Source of the DNA: Blastococcus haudaquaticus | GTDB lineage: Bacteria > Actinomycetota > Actinomycetes > Mycobacteriales > Geodermatophilaceae | Direction: 5' to 3' | Assembly: GCF_900230285.1 (NCBI RefSeq) | Contig: NZ_OCNK01000002.1 | Coordinates: forward strand, 744,001-808,000 | DNA: 64,000 bases | Shown: in pieces, positions 9,991 through 17,915 of the stretch | Layout of the letters: every line of letters begins with the position of its first letter | Numbering within the stretch: the first letter of the stretch is position 1 | Translations under genes and position numbers: made by a program | The notes under the pieces: model-generated | What the model saw: the letters and a program-made list of their open reading frames with translations, nothing else | What the model was told of the DNA's origin: nothing | The model's database searches: none

Positions 9991-10728
9991 GTGCGCCGGC
10001 TCCTCCCCGGGACCGGCGATGTCGACGACGCCGGCCTCGTCGAGGCCTACCGGCTGCCGGCGGGGCGGTCGCTGCGGGTCAACTTCGTCGTCTCCCTCGA
10101 CGGCGCCGTCACGGTCGGTGGCCGCAGCGAGGCGCTCGGCTCCCCGGCCGACCGGCGGGTCTTCGAGCTGCTGAGGGCGCTGTCCGACGGCGTCCTCGTC
10201 GGCCACGGGACGGCGGCCGCCGAGGGGTACCGGCCGATCATCGCGGACTCGCGCGTCGGCCGGCTGCGCAGCTCGCTGGGGAGGCCGGCGACCGCACCGG
10301 TGGTCGTCGTCTCCCGCCGGGCGTCCCTGGATCCGGGCAGCCGGCTCGTCGGCGGCGCCGTCTCGCCCACGCTCCTGGTGACCTGTGCCGCGGCCGACGC
10401 CGACCGCCGCTCCGCCCTCGCCGACGCCGGGGTCCAGGTGCTCGTCTGCGGGGACGACGACGTCGACCTCCCGCTGGCCCTGGACCGGCTGGCCGAGCGC
10501 GGGCTGGAGCAGGTGCTGTGCGAGGGCGGACCGCAGCTGCTGCGCGCCGCGCTCCGGGCCGGGGTGGTCGACGAGCTCGCGCTCACGGTGTCACCGACCC
10601 TGGTGGGGGCGGCCGGGACGCGGCTGCTCGGCGAGGAACTGGCCGACCGCATCCCGCTCGAGCTGCGCCAGGTGCTCCAGGAGGACGGGTTCCTCCTCAC
10701 CCGGTACGGCGTCCGGGCCGCCCGCTAG
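9991..10728 (+). CDS. RibD C-terminal-type pyrimidine reductase family protein
   Basis: A 245-residue protein with the dihydrofolate-reductase-like fold of RibD C-terminal domains. Diagnostic parts are NFVVSLDGAVTVGGRS near residue 28, GVLVGHGTAAAEGYRPI and, near the end, LCEGGPQLLRAALRAGVVDE with LTVSPTLVG. The deaminase half of RibD is absent, so it is the stand-alone 'pyrimidine reductase' type found in many actinobacteria; its role in riboflavin or other reduction is not settled. A GTG start lies one base after the treZ stop, implying co-transcription, without an obvious functional link to trehalose. Confidence 0.85.
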   Translation: MRRLLPGTGDVDDAGLVEAYRLPAGRSLRVNFVVSLDGAVTVGGRSEALGSPADRRVFELLRALSDGVLVGHGTAAAEGYRPIIADSRVGRLRSSLGRPATAPVVVVSRRASLDPGSRLVGGAVSPTLLVTCAAADADRRSALADAGVQVLVCGDDDVDLPLALDRLAERGLEQVLCEGGPQLLRAALRAGVVDELALTVSPTLVGAAGTRLLGEELADRIPLELRQVLQEDGFLLTRYGVRAAR

Positions 10729-11051
10729 GCCCCGGGGGCCCGGTAGCCGACGGACGAGGCGCGCTCCAACGCCTCCAGCGTCTCCTCCACGGTGAGCAGA
10801 ACCGTCGTCTCGATCGACGCGAGCGCACCGCCCCCGCCGATCGCGAGCGCCACGGCGGCCATCGCGACGTCGTCGGGTGCCTCCCAGAGGGTGACGCCGT
10901 CGTGCTCGCCGAAGGCGTACCAGAAGCCGTGCAGCTTCCCGCCGACCGACTCGATGTACGCGGTCGCCGCTCTGCGGCGGTCCTCGGGATGGGCGATGAG
11001 CATCGCCCAGGTCTCCGGGGTGTAACGGAAGAGGGTGAGGTACATGGGCAT
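10725..11051 (-). CDS. GYD-domain small protein
   Basis: A 108-residue protein beginning MPMYLTLFRYTPETWAMLI, with the pattern of the GYD family: a ferredoxin-like alpha/beta fold with FWYAFGEHDGVTLWEAPDD, where the motif is written GEHDGV instead of G-x-YD. The function of the family is unknown. Its stop codon shares four bases with the stop of the convergent RibD-like gene (10725-10728). An upstream GGAAGG supports the ATG at 11051. Confidence 0.75.
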   Translation of the reverse strand: MPMYLTLFRYTPETWAMLIAHPEDRRRAATAYIESVGGKLHGFWYAFGEHDGVTLWEAPDDVAMAAVALAIGGGGALASIETTVLLTVEETLEALERASSVGYRAPGA

Positions 11052-11139
11052 GGTCGTGCCTTCCGGTCGTCCCCCCGCGGGCCGACGCTAGGAGGCGGGC
11101 CGGACGGCGTCGAGACCCCCCGGCGTGACGCCGGAGGGG

Positions 11140-11703
11140 CTACCGGGCGACGGCGACGACGCCGCGGGCGGTGCTCCCGTCGGGACGCGTCCAGTCCACC
11201 TCGACCGCCCCGCGACCCGCGGTGGGCACGCCCGGCTCGGGCACCCGCACGAGCTCGACGGCGCGCGGCTGCCCGTCGCCGGTCCACGAGCGGCCGACCG
11301 TGGGGTCGAGGGTGTCGCTCTCGCTCTGGTGCTGCGCCTCGACCGCGCCGGCCACGAATGCGAGCAGCTGCGCCGACGCCACCGGGTCGTGTTCGGCGTC
11401 GTAGAGCCATCGGGTACCGAGGACACCGTGCTCGGAGGTCCCGACCAGCCCGGCGTCCGCTCCGTCGAGGGCCGCACCGCGGTAGGTGAGCGGCACGAAG
11501 TAGGTGGTCGCCCCCGCCCCGGTGCCGTCGCTGACCAGCATGAGCTCGATGCCGACCTCGCCGGCCGGGTCGTCCAGGCGGAAGCCCCCCGCCCGGGACA
11601 GCGCCGGCGTCCCGAACCCGCGGTACCAGGGCTGCCGGGGCAGCCAGCCGGTGAGGAGCTCGAGCTTGGTGGGAGCCATGGTCGTGGCGTGGACGGTGGC
11701 CAT
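11140..11703 (-). CDS. Maltokinase N-terminal cap-like protein, stand-alone
   Basis: A 187-residue soluble protein. The opening MATVHATTMAPTKLELLTGW and LPRQPWYRG resemble the N-terminal cap domain of mycobacterial maltokinase (Mak/Pep2), which is found as a separate protein in many actinobacteria. The kinase domain is absent. The family's function alone is unknown, but the cap domain is associated with trehalose-glycogen metabolism and treXYZ lie a few kilobases away. Start choice: ATG at 11703; an in-frame GTG at 11718 has a closer GGAGGAG and may be the true start. Confidence 0.7.
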   Translation of the reverse strand: MATVHATTMAPTKLELLTGWLPRQPWYRGFGTPALSRAGGFRLDDPAGEVGIELMLVSDGTGAGATTYFVPLTYRGAALDGADAGLVGTSEHGVLGTRWLYDAEHDPVASAQLLAFVAGAVEAQHQSESDTLDPTVGRSWTGDGQPRAVELVRVPEPGVPTAGRGAVEVDWTRPDGSTARGVVAVAR

Positions 11704-11832
11704 GCCCCACCCTGTCACGTCTCCTCCACGCCGCGGAGATGCCGGACGCGCGGTCCACCGCGAAGTGGGCGACCGCAGCGCGCGGTGGCTTCCCCGTCCA
11801 TCCGGTCGCTGCGTGCTGGTTGACTGACCTGC

Positions 11833-12924
11833 ATGGATCTCCCCGTGCAGCCGCCGGTGAAGCCGATGCTGGCCAAGGCCGCGACGAAGGTGCCGACCGG
11901 CGACGACATGTACTACGAGCCGAAGTGGGACGGCTTCCGGTGCATCGTCTTCCGCGACGGCGACGAGGTGGAGCTGGGCAGCCGCAACGAGCGCCCGCTC
12001 ACCCGCTACTTCCCCGAGGTGGTGGCCGCGGTGAAGGAGAACCTGCCCGAGCGGTGCGTCGTCGACGGCGAGATCGTCGTCCCCGCCGGCGACCGCCTGC
12101 ACTTCGAGGCGCTGCTGCAACGCATCCACCCGGCCGAGTCGCGGGTCACCCTGCTCGCCGAGCAGACCCCCGCGTCCTTCGTCGCCTTCGACCTGCTGGC
12201 CCTCGGTGACGAGTCGCTGCTCGAGACGCCGTTCGCCGAGCGTCGGGCGAGGCTCGAGACCGCGCTCGGCGCGGCCGAGCCACCGATCTACCTGACCAGC
12301 GTCACCCGGGACCCTGCCACGGCGGAGCGCTGGTTCGAGACGTTCGAGGGGGCGGGGCTGGACGGCGTCGTCGCCAAGTCCGCCGGCCTCCCCTACGGAC
12401 CCGACCAGCGGCTGATGACCAAGATCAAGCACGTGCGGACGGCGGACTGTGTGGTCGCCGGCTTCCGCTGGCACAAGAGCGGACCCATCGTCGGCTCACT
12501 GCTGCTGGGGCTCTACGACGAGGGGAAGCTGCAGCACATCGGCGTCGCCGCGTCCTTCCCGATGGCCCGCCGGGCCGAGCTGGTCGAGGAGCTCGCGCCC
12601 TACCGCGCCGAGGCGCTGGACGGGCACCCGTGGCAGGACTGGGCCAATGCACAGGTGCAGGAGGACGGCGAGAACCGCATGCCCGGTGCCGTGAGCCGGT
12701 GGAACGCGAAGAAGGACCTGTCGTGGGTGCCGCTGCGCCCGGAACTGGTCGTGGAGATCAAGTACGACCAGCTCGAGGGCCGTCGACTTCGTCACACCGG
12801 TCAGTTCCTCCGCTGGCGCCCCGACCGGGACGCGCTGAGCTGCACGTACGACCAACTCGAGGTGCCGGTGCGCTACGACCTCGGGGAGGTCCTGACGGGC
12901 GGTACGTCGCCCGATCGGGAGTGA
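11833..12924 (+). CDS. ligC: ATP-dependent DNA ligase, LigC type
   Basis: A 363-residue ATP-dependent ligase consisting of only the nucleotidyltransferase and OB-fold domains. Motif I is EPKWDGFR (adenylated Lys about residue 36), with SRNERPLTRYFPE following, VVDGEIV, FVAFDLLALG, GLDGVVAKS (motif IV) and KIKHVRTADCVV (motif V). Length and the lack of extra nuclease or polymerase domains match mycobacterial LigC, not LigB or LigD. LigC works with the stand-alone polymerase of the PolD/Prim-PolC type in excision repair, and such a polymerase is encoded two genes downstream on the same strand. Confidence 0.9.
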   Translation: MDLPVQPPVKPMLAKAATKVPTGDDMYYEPKWDGFRCIVFRDGDEVELGSRNERPLTRYFPEVVAAVKENLPERCVVDGEIVVPAGDRLHFEALLQRIHPAESRVTLLAEQTPASFVAFDLLALGDESLLETPFAERRARLETALGAAEPPIYLTSVTRDPATAERWFETFEGAGLDGVVAKSAGLPYGPDQRLMTKIKHVRTADCVVAGFRWHKSGPIVGSLLLGLYDEGKLQHIGVAASFPMARRAELVEELAPYRAEALDGHPWQDWANAQVQEDGENRMPGAVSRWNAKKDLSWVPLRPELVVEIKYDQLEGRRLRHTGQFLRWRPDRDALSCTYDQLEVPVRYDLGEVLTGGTSPDRE

Positions 12925-12964
12925 TCGCCTGCACGGGGCCCACACGGCTCCTAGGCTCGTGATC

Positions 12965-14533
12965 ATGCGTCTGCACAACGGCCGGCTGGCCGTCCCGACG
13001 ACCCTGCTCGCCCTGAGCATGGTCCTGGCCGGCTGCACCTCCTTCGCCGACTCGGTCGGCGAGGAGGCCGCCAGCACCCCGACGGCCCCGCCCGAGCCCG
13101 AGGCCGCCCCCATCGAGTGGACCGACTGCAACGAGGAGATCCAGGCCCTCGTCGCCGGTCAGCCCGGCAGCGAGCGCGACCTCGGCTTCGAGTGCGGCCG
13201 CACCGAGGTGCCGATCAGCTACGAGGAGCCCGACGGCGCGACGCTGCCGCTGTTCCTCGTCCGCGTGGTGAGCGGCACCCAGACCGACCGGATCGGCTCC
13301 CTCGTCGTCAACCCGGGCGGCCCCGGCGGCTCGGGCGCCGACGCCGCGATCGGCCTCGCGCTCTCCCTCCCCGAGGAGGTCGTCGGCCGGTTCGACATCG
13401 TCGGCTTCGACCCCCGGGGCGTGGGCCTCTCGACCCCGGTGGAGTGCATCCCGGACGAGCGCAAGGAGGAGATCCTCGCCGCCGAGCCGCGCCCGGTCAG
13501 CGACGAGGACCTGGACGCCGCGTTCGCGCTGGCCCAGGAGGTGGCCGACGACTGCGCCGAGGAGTACGGCGACGCGCTGGGCACCTTCAACACCGTCGAC
13601 ACCGCACGCGACATGGACCGGCTGCGCGAGGCGCTCGGTGACGAGCAGCTGACCTACCTCGGTTACTCCTACGGGACGACCCTCGGTTCCACCTACGCCG
13701 AGATGTTCCCGGACAAGGTGCGCGCCCTGGTCCTCGACGCCGCCGTCGACCCCGACGTCGCCGCGCAGGAGGACGCCGAGCAGAGCGCCGCCGCGTTCGA
13801 GGCCGGGTTCGACGCGTTCGCCACGAACTGCACCGGCCTGCTCGCCGGCTGCCCGCTCGGCGCCGAGCCGCGGCAGTTCGTCGAGCAGGTGCTGGCACAG
13901 GCCGACGCGACGCCGATCCCCAACAGCGAGCCCGACCCCGACGGCCAGGCACGGCTGGCCACGCCGGGCGTGGTGATGACCGCGATCCAGGCGGCCCTCT
14001 ACGACACCCAGTCCTGGCCGCAGCTGGCCCAGGCGCTGGCCGCGGCGCAGACCGGCGACTCCAAGGGTCTGTTCTCCCTCGCCGACAGCTACACCGGCCG
14101 GCTCGAGGACGGGACCTACTCCAACCTCCTCGACGCGAACCTGGCGATCAACTGCGCCGACCGCGAGGAACGGTTCGAGGCGAGCGAGGTCCGCCGGCTC
14201 GTCGGCGAGTGGAACGCGAAGTACCCGCTGTTCGGTGCCGGTTCCGCCGCAGGGCTGTACACCTGCTCGGTGTGGGACGCCGAGCGCACGCCGCTGCCGG
14301 AGCGCGACGCCGAGGGCAGCGCGCCCATCCTGGTGGTCGGCAACTCCGGGGACCCGGTCACCCCGCTGCCGGGCGCCGTCGACCTGGCGGAGGACCTGGA
14401 CTCGGGCGTCCTGCTGACGTGGCAGGGGCAGGGACACACCGCCTATCCCAAGACCGACTGCGTGACCGCCGCGGTGAACGCCTACCTCATCGACCTGACG
14501 GCGCCCATGGACGGACTCACCTGTCCGGCGTAG
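12965..14533 (+). CDS. Secreted TAP-like alpha/beta-hydrolase lipoprotein
   Basis: A 522-residue extracytoplasmic hydrolase. The N terminus has a signal peptide with lipobox VLAGC (lipidated Cys24), then the alpha/beta-hydrolase fold with oxyanion region VNPGGPGGSG, nucleophile Ser235 in YLGYSYGTTLG, and a C-terminal TAP-like domain (ILVVGNSGDPVTPL, ending with QGHTAYPKTDC carrying the catalytic His). This is the Streptomyces tripeptidyl aminopeptidase-like (SlpD/SlpE) family, probably cleaving peptides outside the cell. ATG at 12965 is chosen; a GTG two codons earlier is possible. It sits between ligC and polD with no known functional tie to either. Confidence 0.9.
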   Translation: MRLHNGRLAVPTTLLALSMVLAGCTSFADSVGEEAASTPTAPPEPEAAPIEWTDCNEEIQALVAGQPGSERDLGFECGRTEVPISYEEPDGATLPLFLVRVVSGTQTDRIGSLVVNPGGPGGSGADAAIGLALSLPEEVVGRFDIVGFDPRGVGLSTPVECIPDERKEEILAAEPRPVSDEDLDAAFALAQEVADDCAEEYGDALGTFNTVDTARDMDRLREALGDEQLTYLGYSYGTTLGSTYAEMFPDKVRALVLDAAVDPDVAAQEDAEQSAAAFEAGFDAFATNCTGLLAGCPLGAEPRQFVEQVLAQADATPIPNSEPDPDGQARLATPGVVMTAIQAALYDTQSWPQLAQALAAAQTGDSKGLFSLADSYTGRLEDGTYSNLLDANLAINCADREERFEASEVRRLVGEWNAKYPLFGAGSAAGLYTCSVWDAERTPLPERDAEGSAPILVVGNSGDPVTPLPGAVDLAEDLDSGVLLTWQGQGHTAYPKTDCVTAAVNAYLIDLTAPMDGLTCPA

Positions 14534-14574
14534 GGACGCCTCGCCGGAGGCCGGGCTGCGGTAGGAACTGAGCC

Positions 14575-15648
14575 ATGGCCAGCAGCAAGGACGCCGTCGT
14601 CCTGGACGTCGACGGGCTCGAGGTCCGCGTCTCCAACCCCGAGAAGCCGTACTTCGGCGACAAGGGGATCCGGAAGATCGACGTCGTCCAGTACTTCGTC
14701 TCCGTCGGCGAGGGCATCCTGTTCGCCCTCAAGGACCGCCCGACGACGCTGGAGCGCTGGCCCGGCGGCGTCTTCGAGGGCGCCCGCATCTCCACCCGCG
14801 TGGACAACACCGGCGACGCGTTCTACCAGAAGCGGGTGCCCAAGAACGCCCCGCCGTGGGTGCCGACGGCGCACATCACCTTCCCCAGCGGGCGGACGGC
14901 GGACGAGATCGCGCCGGACTCGGTCGCGGTGGTGGCGTGGTGCGCGAACCTGGGCACGCTGACGTTCCACCCCTGGCCGGTGGACAAGGCCGACGTCGAG
15001 TCGCCCAACCAGATCCGGATCGACCTCGACCCGCAGCCGGGCACCGACTTCTCCGACGCCGTCCGGGTCGCCCCGCACGTGCGCGAGCTGCTGCACGAGT
15101 TCGGGATGGAGGGCTGGCCGAAGACGTCCGGTGGGCGCGGGGTGCACATCTACGTGCCCATCCACCCGCGCTGGACGTTCACCGAGGTCCGGCACGCGGT
15201 CATCGCCTTCGGCCGGGAACTCGAACGCCGGCTGCCCGACCTGGTGACCATGTCGTGGTGGAAGGAGGAGCGCGGCGAGAAGATCTTCATCGACTACAAC
15301 CAGATGGCCCGGGACCGCACGATCGCCTCGGCGTACTCGATCCGGCCCAAGCCGCACGCGCCCGTGTCCGCACCCGTCGACTGGGACGAGCTGCCCGACG
15401 TCACGCCCTTCGACTTCGACGTCCTCACCATGCCCGGGCGCTTCCGGCAGGTCGGCGACAAGCACGCCGGGCTCGCCGGCCACGCCTACGGCATCGAGCC
15501 GCTGCTGGAGCTGTTCGAGAAGCAGGCCACCGACGCCGGGCTCGGCGACCTCCCCTATCCGCCGGACTACCCGAAGATGCCGGGCGAGCCGATGCGCGTG
15601 CAGCCCAGCCGGGCGAAGCGTCCCACCGGCGAAGATGCCGCCAACTAG
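14575..15648 (+). CDS. Stand-alone LigD-type polymerase (PolD/Prim-PolC)
   Basis: A 357-residue archaeo-eukaryotic primase-fold polymerase. Signature segments are VSNPEKPYFGDKG, LERWPGGVFEGA, VPTAHITFPSG, IRIDLDPQPG (metal-binding D-x-D), KTSGGRGVHIYVPI and the late IDYNQMARDRTIASAYS. It matches the POL domain of LigD and, as a separate protein near LigC, the mycobacterial PolD/Prim-PolC repair polymerases that fill short gaps preferring ribonucleotides. The extreme C terminus after PGEPMRVQPSR differs from an orphan copy of the same tail 21 kb away (36544), so the present last dozen codons may derive from an insertion event. Confidence 0.9.
   Translation: MASSKDAVVLDVDGLEVRVSNPEKPYFGDKGIRKIDVVQYFVSVGEGILFALKDRPTTLERWPGGVFEGARISTRVDNTGDAFYQKRVPKNAPPWVPTAHITFPSGRTADEIAPDSVAVVAWCANLGTLTFHPWPVDKADVESPNQIRIDLDPQPGTDFSDAVRVAPHVRELLHEFGMEGWPKTSGGRGVHIYVPIHPRWTFTEVRHAVIAFGRELERRLPDLVTMSWWKEERGEKIFIDYNQMARDRTIASAYSIRPKPHAPVSAPVDWDELPDVTPFDFDVLTMPGRFRQVGDKHAGLAGHAYGIEPLLELFEKQATDAGLGDLPYPPDYPKMPGEPMRVQPSRAKRPTGEDAAN
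15579..15618 (+). repeat. Left copy of 40-bp direct repeat at the polD 3' end
   Basis: Bases 15579-15613 (starting gccgggcgagcc, ending cagccggg) are identical to 36544-36578; with one mismatch the match extends to 15618/36583. It encodes the PGEPMRVQPSR segment near the PolD C terminus. It is the left boundary of the 21-kb catabolic island. The position at the 3' end of a conserved gene is typical of an integration site core. Confidence 0.85.
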
Positions 15649-15659
15649 CCTGTGGATGA

Positions 15660-15678
15660 AGTGAGCACAGCGCTCACT
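15660..15678. promoter_or_regulatory. AGTGAGC-5-GCTCACT palindrome
   Basis: A perfect inverted repeat with 7-bp arms and spacer acagc starts 12 bases after the polD stop. It could be a weak terminator (no T-tract) or an operator of the TetR style left behind by the island. No regulator of that family is encoded nearby. Confidence 0.35.
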
Positions 15679-15709
15679 CGCCCCGACGGCCCGCCCCGGT
15701 GGCCACCAA

Positions 15710-15796
15710 ATCGACGACCCGCTGGCGTCCTTCCGACGGCACCTGCGGGCCGCCGCCAGGGCACCGCGGACGAGGGAGCTGCACAGCCAGGGCTAC
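15710..15796 (+). pseudogene. Relic of a tyrosine recombinase N-terminal domain
   Basis: Translation of this stretch gives about 29 residues including ASFRRHLRAAARAPRTRE. That reads like the SAM-like core-binding domain start of phage-type tyrosine recombinases, where a hydrophobic-S-F-x-R-H-L-R-A segment leads into (S/A)PRT with an acidic residue and then an aromatic. No proper start codon with a ribosome binding site precedes it and no catalytic domain (R, H-x-x-R, Y) follows. If real it is a stub of the integrase that placed the island next to polD. The call rests on pattern recognition over a short segment. Confidence 0.45.
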
Positions 15797-16080
15797 GGTT
15801 CTTCTCGCGGTGACTGGCCGGTCGTGGGCCGTCGGTCGCGGCCACGCCCGACCGGCTGCCCGCGGGCAGGCGGCCGCTGGCATTCCGGAGGTAGCCGGGC
15901 CCCGGGCCCTGCGGGACCGTTCGCGACGACCGGCCAGGGGCCGTCACTGCTCGAGCCCCTGGCGAGGTCCCCGCCTCTTGTCATGACGCGCGGGTGCCGA
16001 CGACCCCGCCGCCGTCCTCCGACTGCAGCACCGCGCCCGACAGCTCCACATGCGTGCACTGTGCTGCCGAGGCCCAGGGG

Positions 16081-17091
16081 TCAGAGCTCCTTCCCGGGCC
16101 GAGCACTGTGGGCCGTCTCCGGTACGGGGGTGCGCGGACCCTCGCCGGCCAGCACTGCCCGGACGTTGTCGACGGCGAGCGCTCCCATCGCTTCGCGGGT
16201 GGCTCGCCCGGCGCTGGCGATGTGCGGCAGCAGCACGACGTTCTCCAGCGAGCGCAACCCCGGGTGCAGCTGGGGCTCGTTCTCGTAGACGTCGAGGCCG
16301 GCCGCGGCGATGACGCCGTTCTGCAGCGCCGCCACGAGTGCAGCCTCGTCCACGACGGAACCGCGGGCGGTGTTGACGAGGACAGCGGTCGGCTTCATGG
16401 CCGCCAACTTCTCGGCGTCGATCAAGTGGTGGGTATCGGGGGTGAGAGGGCAGTGCAGCGACACGACGTCGCTCTCGGCGAGCAGTCGCTGCAGACCCAC
16501 GGGCTCGACGCCGTACGCGGCCGCTTCCTCGCTCGACGCGCGGCTGCCCGTTGCGAGGATCCGCATGTCGAAGGCGGCGGCGCGCCGTGCGACGGCCATG
16601 CCGATCCGGCCGAGGCCGACGATGCCCAGCGTGGCTCCACCACTCACGTCGAGGCCGACGAAGGACTGGGGGCCCCAGATCCAGTCCTTGCCGGTGCGCA
16701 GGAATCGATCGGCCTCGACGATCCGCCGTGCCGTGGCCAGCAGCAGCGCGAAGGCACAATCGGCGCTCGCCTCGTCCAGGACTCCTGGCGTGTTGCTCAC
16801 TGCCACGCCCCGGGACCGGGCCGCGGCGACATCGATGTTGTCGTAGCCGACGGCGACGTTCGCGACGATCTTCAGGTCGGCGCCCGCGGCGTCGAGAACC
16901 TCGCCGTCCACCCGGTCGGTCAACAACGTGATGAGCGCGGAGGCGCCCGTGACCCCCGACAACAACTGCTCTCGCGAAGGAGGCCGATCAGGATCGTCGT
17001 GCACCACCAGCGGCACCCCGAGATCGTTGGCCGCCGCCATGGCGGCAGGCGTCAACTGGCGACTGAGGTAGACGTGCCCCATCACCCTCAC
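16081..17091 (-). CDS. D-2-hydroxyacid dehydrogenase (glyoxylate/hydroxypyruvate reductase-like)
   Basis: A 336-residue NAD(P)-dependent dehydrogenase. The nucleotide-binding motif is GIVGLGRIGMAVARRA; the catalytic set is the Arg in NTARGSVVDE, the Glu in DVYENEP and the His in LLPHIASAG. VAVGYDNIDVAAARSRGV and VSNTPGVLDEASAD are typical of GyaR/glyoxylate reductases. It would interconvert 2-oxo and D-2-hydroxy acids such as hydroxypyruvate and glycerate. Last gene of the leftward catabolic arm; its GTG overlaps the stop of the FAH gene by 4 bp (ATG at 17082 is an alternative). Confidence 0.88.
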   Translation of the reverse strand: MRVMGHVYLSRQLTPAAMAAANDLGVPLVVHDDPDRPPSREQLLSGVTGASALITLLTDRVDGEVLDAAGADLKIVANVAVGYDNIDVAAARSRGVAVSNTPGVLDEASADCAFALLLATARRIVEADRFLRTGKDWIWGPQSFVGLDVSGGATLGIVGLGRIGMAVARRAAAFDMRILATGSRASSEEAAAYGVEPVGLQRLLAESDVVSLHCPLTPDTHHLIDAEKLAAMKPTAVLVNTARGSVVDEAALVAALQNGVIAAAGLDVYENEPQLHPGLRSLENVVLLPHIASAGRATREAMGALAVDNVRAVLAGEGPRTPVPETAHSARPGKEL

Positions 17092-17864
17092 CCCGCGATG
17101 ATGCGAGTGGTCACCGTGCCGATGCCCTCGACGGTCACGGCCACCTCGTCACCCACCTGCAGCGACCCGACCCCGGCAGGCGTGCCGGTCAGCACGACGT
17201 CGCCCGGCAGCAGCGTGATCGTCTGACTCACCCACGACACGCAGCCCGCGACGTCGAGCAGCATGTCAGCCGTCGTGCCGTCCTGGCGCACCTCGCCGTT
17301 GACCGTGGTGCGCAGCGACAGCGACGACGGGTCGATGTCGGTCTCCACCCACGGCCCGAGGGGGCACGAGCCGTCGAACCCCTTGGCCCGGGTCCACTGC
17401 TTCTCGGCCCGCTGCATGTCGCGCAGGGTGAGATCGTTCGCCACGGTGTACCCCAGGATCACGTCCGCCGCCTTCTCGGGCGACACCTTGCTGCAGCGGC
17501 GACCGATCACGATGGCCAGTTCGCCCTCGAAATGCAGGTTCTCGGTGAGCGCCGGGTAAAGCAGGTCGCTGTCAGGACCGGTGACGGAGGTGGAGAACTT
17601 GGCGAACACGACGGGGATGTCCGGGACCTCGTTGCCCAGTTCCTTCGCGTGCTCGGCGTAGTTGCGCCCCATGCACAGCACCTTGCTCGGCTCCACCGGC
17701 GCCAAGAGCGTCACGTCGGCGAGGGCGGCGCGCTCGTCGGTCGGCTGGATGCCGTCGAACGGTGTGCCGTCGAGCCGGACGATCACCGCATCGGGCCCCT
17801 CCCCCTCGACGAGTCCGTAGGCGGGATCTCCGCCGGCGGCGGGGATGTAACGGGCGATGCGCAC
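17088..17864 (-). CDS. Fumarylacetoacetate hydrolase (FAH) family protein, copy 1
   Basis: A 258-residue FAH-fold protein. It shows VLCMGRNYAEHAKE, the metal-binding Glu pair in LHFEGELAIVIG, the Asp in GYTVANDLTLRDMQ and the closing LLPGDVVLTGTPAGVG. This family hydrolyses C-C bonds of 2,4-diketo acids, hydrates 2-oxopent-4-enoates or decarboxylates oxaloacetate. Next to an SDR it fits the final step of non-phosphorylating deoxy-sugar-acid pathways, where an SDR makes a 2,4-diketo-3-deoxy acid and the FAH enzyme splits it to pyruvate plus a hydroxyacid. That assignment is inference from context. Confidence 0.85.
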   Translation of the reverse strand: MRIARYIPAAGGDPAYGLVEGEGPDAVIVRLDGTPFDGIQPTDERAALADVTLLAPVEPSKVLCMGRNYAEHAKELGNEVPDIPVVFAKFSTSVTGPDSDLLYPALTENLHFEGELAIVIGRRCSKVSPEKAADVILGYTVANDLTLRDMQRAEKQWTRAKGFDGSCPLGPWVETDIDPSSLSLRTTVNGEVRQDGTTADMLLDVAGCVSWVSQTITLLPGDVVLTGTPAGVGSLQVGDEVAVTVEGIGTVTTRIIAG

Positions 17865-17915
17865 GTGTTGGCTCCTTGGGGTTTGTGGGAGGGGATGGGG
17901 ATGAGGGACGGCACG

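Larger units (their letters stand above)
15649..16080. other. 432-bp gene-poor stretch at left island edge
   Basis: No intact gene is seen between polD and the convergent dehydrogenase. It holds an AGTGAGC palindrome and an integrase-like relic (both listed separately). The rest has no protein-like frame and looks decayed. Confidence 0.5.

Noticed and set aside
10725-10728. Shared stop codons of convergent genes (also 62285-62288) as a special signal
   Set aside because: A four-base convergent overlap (CTAG) is common in compact genomes and needs no special explanation.
12758-14437. Long minus-strand frame opposite the TAP-like hydrolase
   Set aside because: It is the antisense of a gene with signal peptide, Ser motif and family match. 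The composition (Gly, Arg, Val, Leu repeats without motifs) is typical of high-G+C shadow frames.
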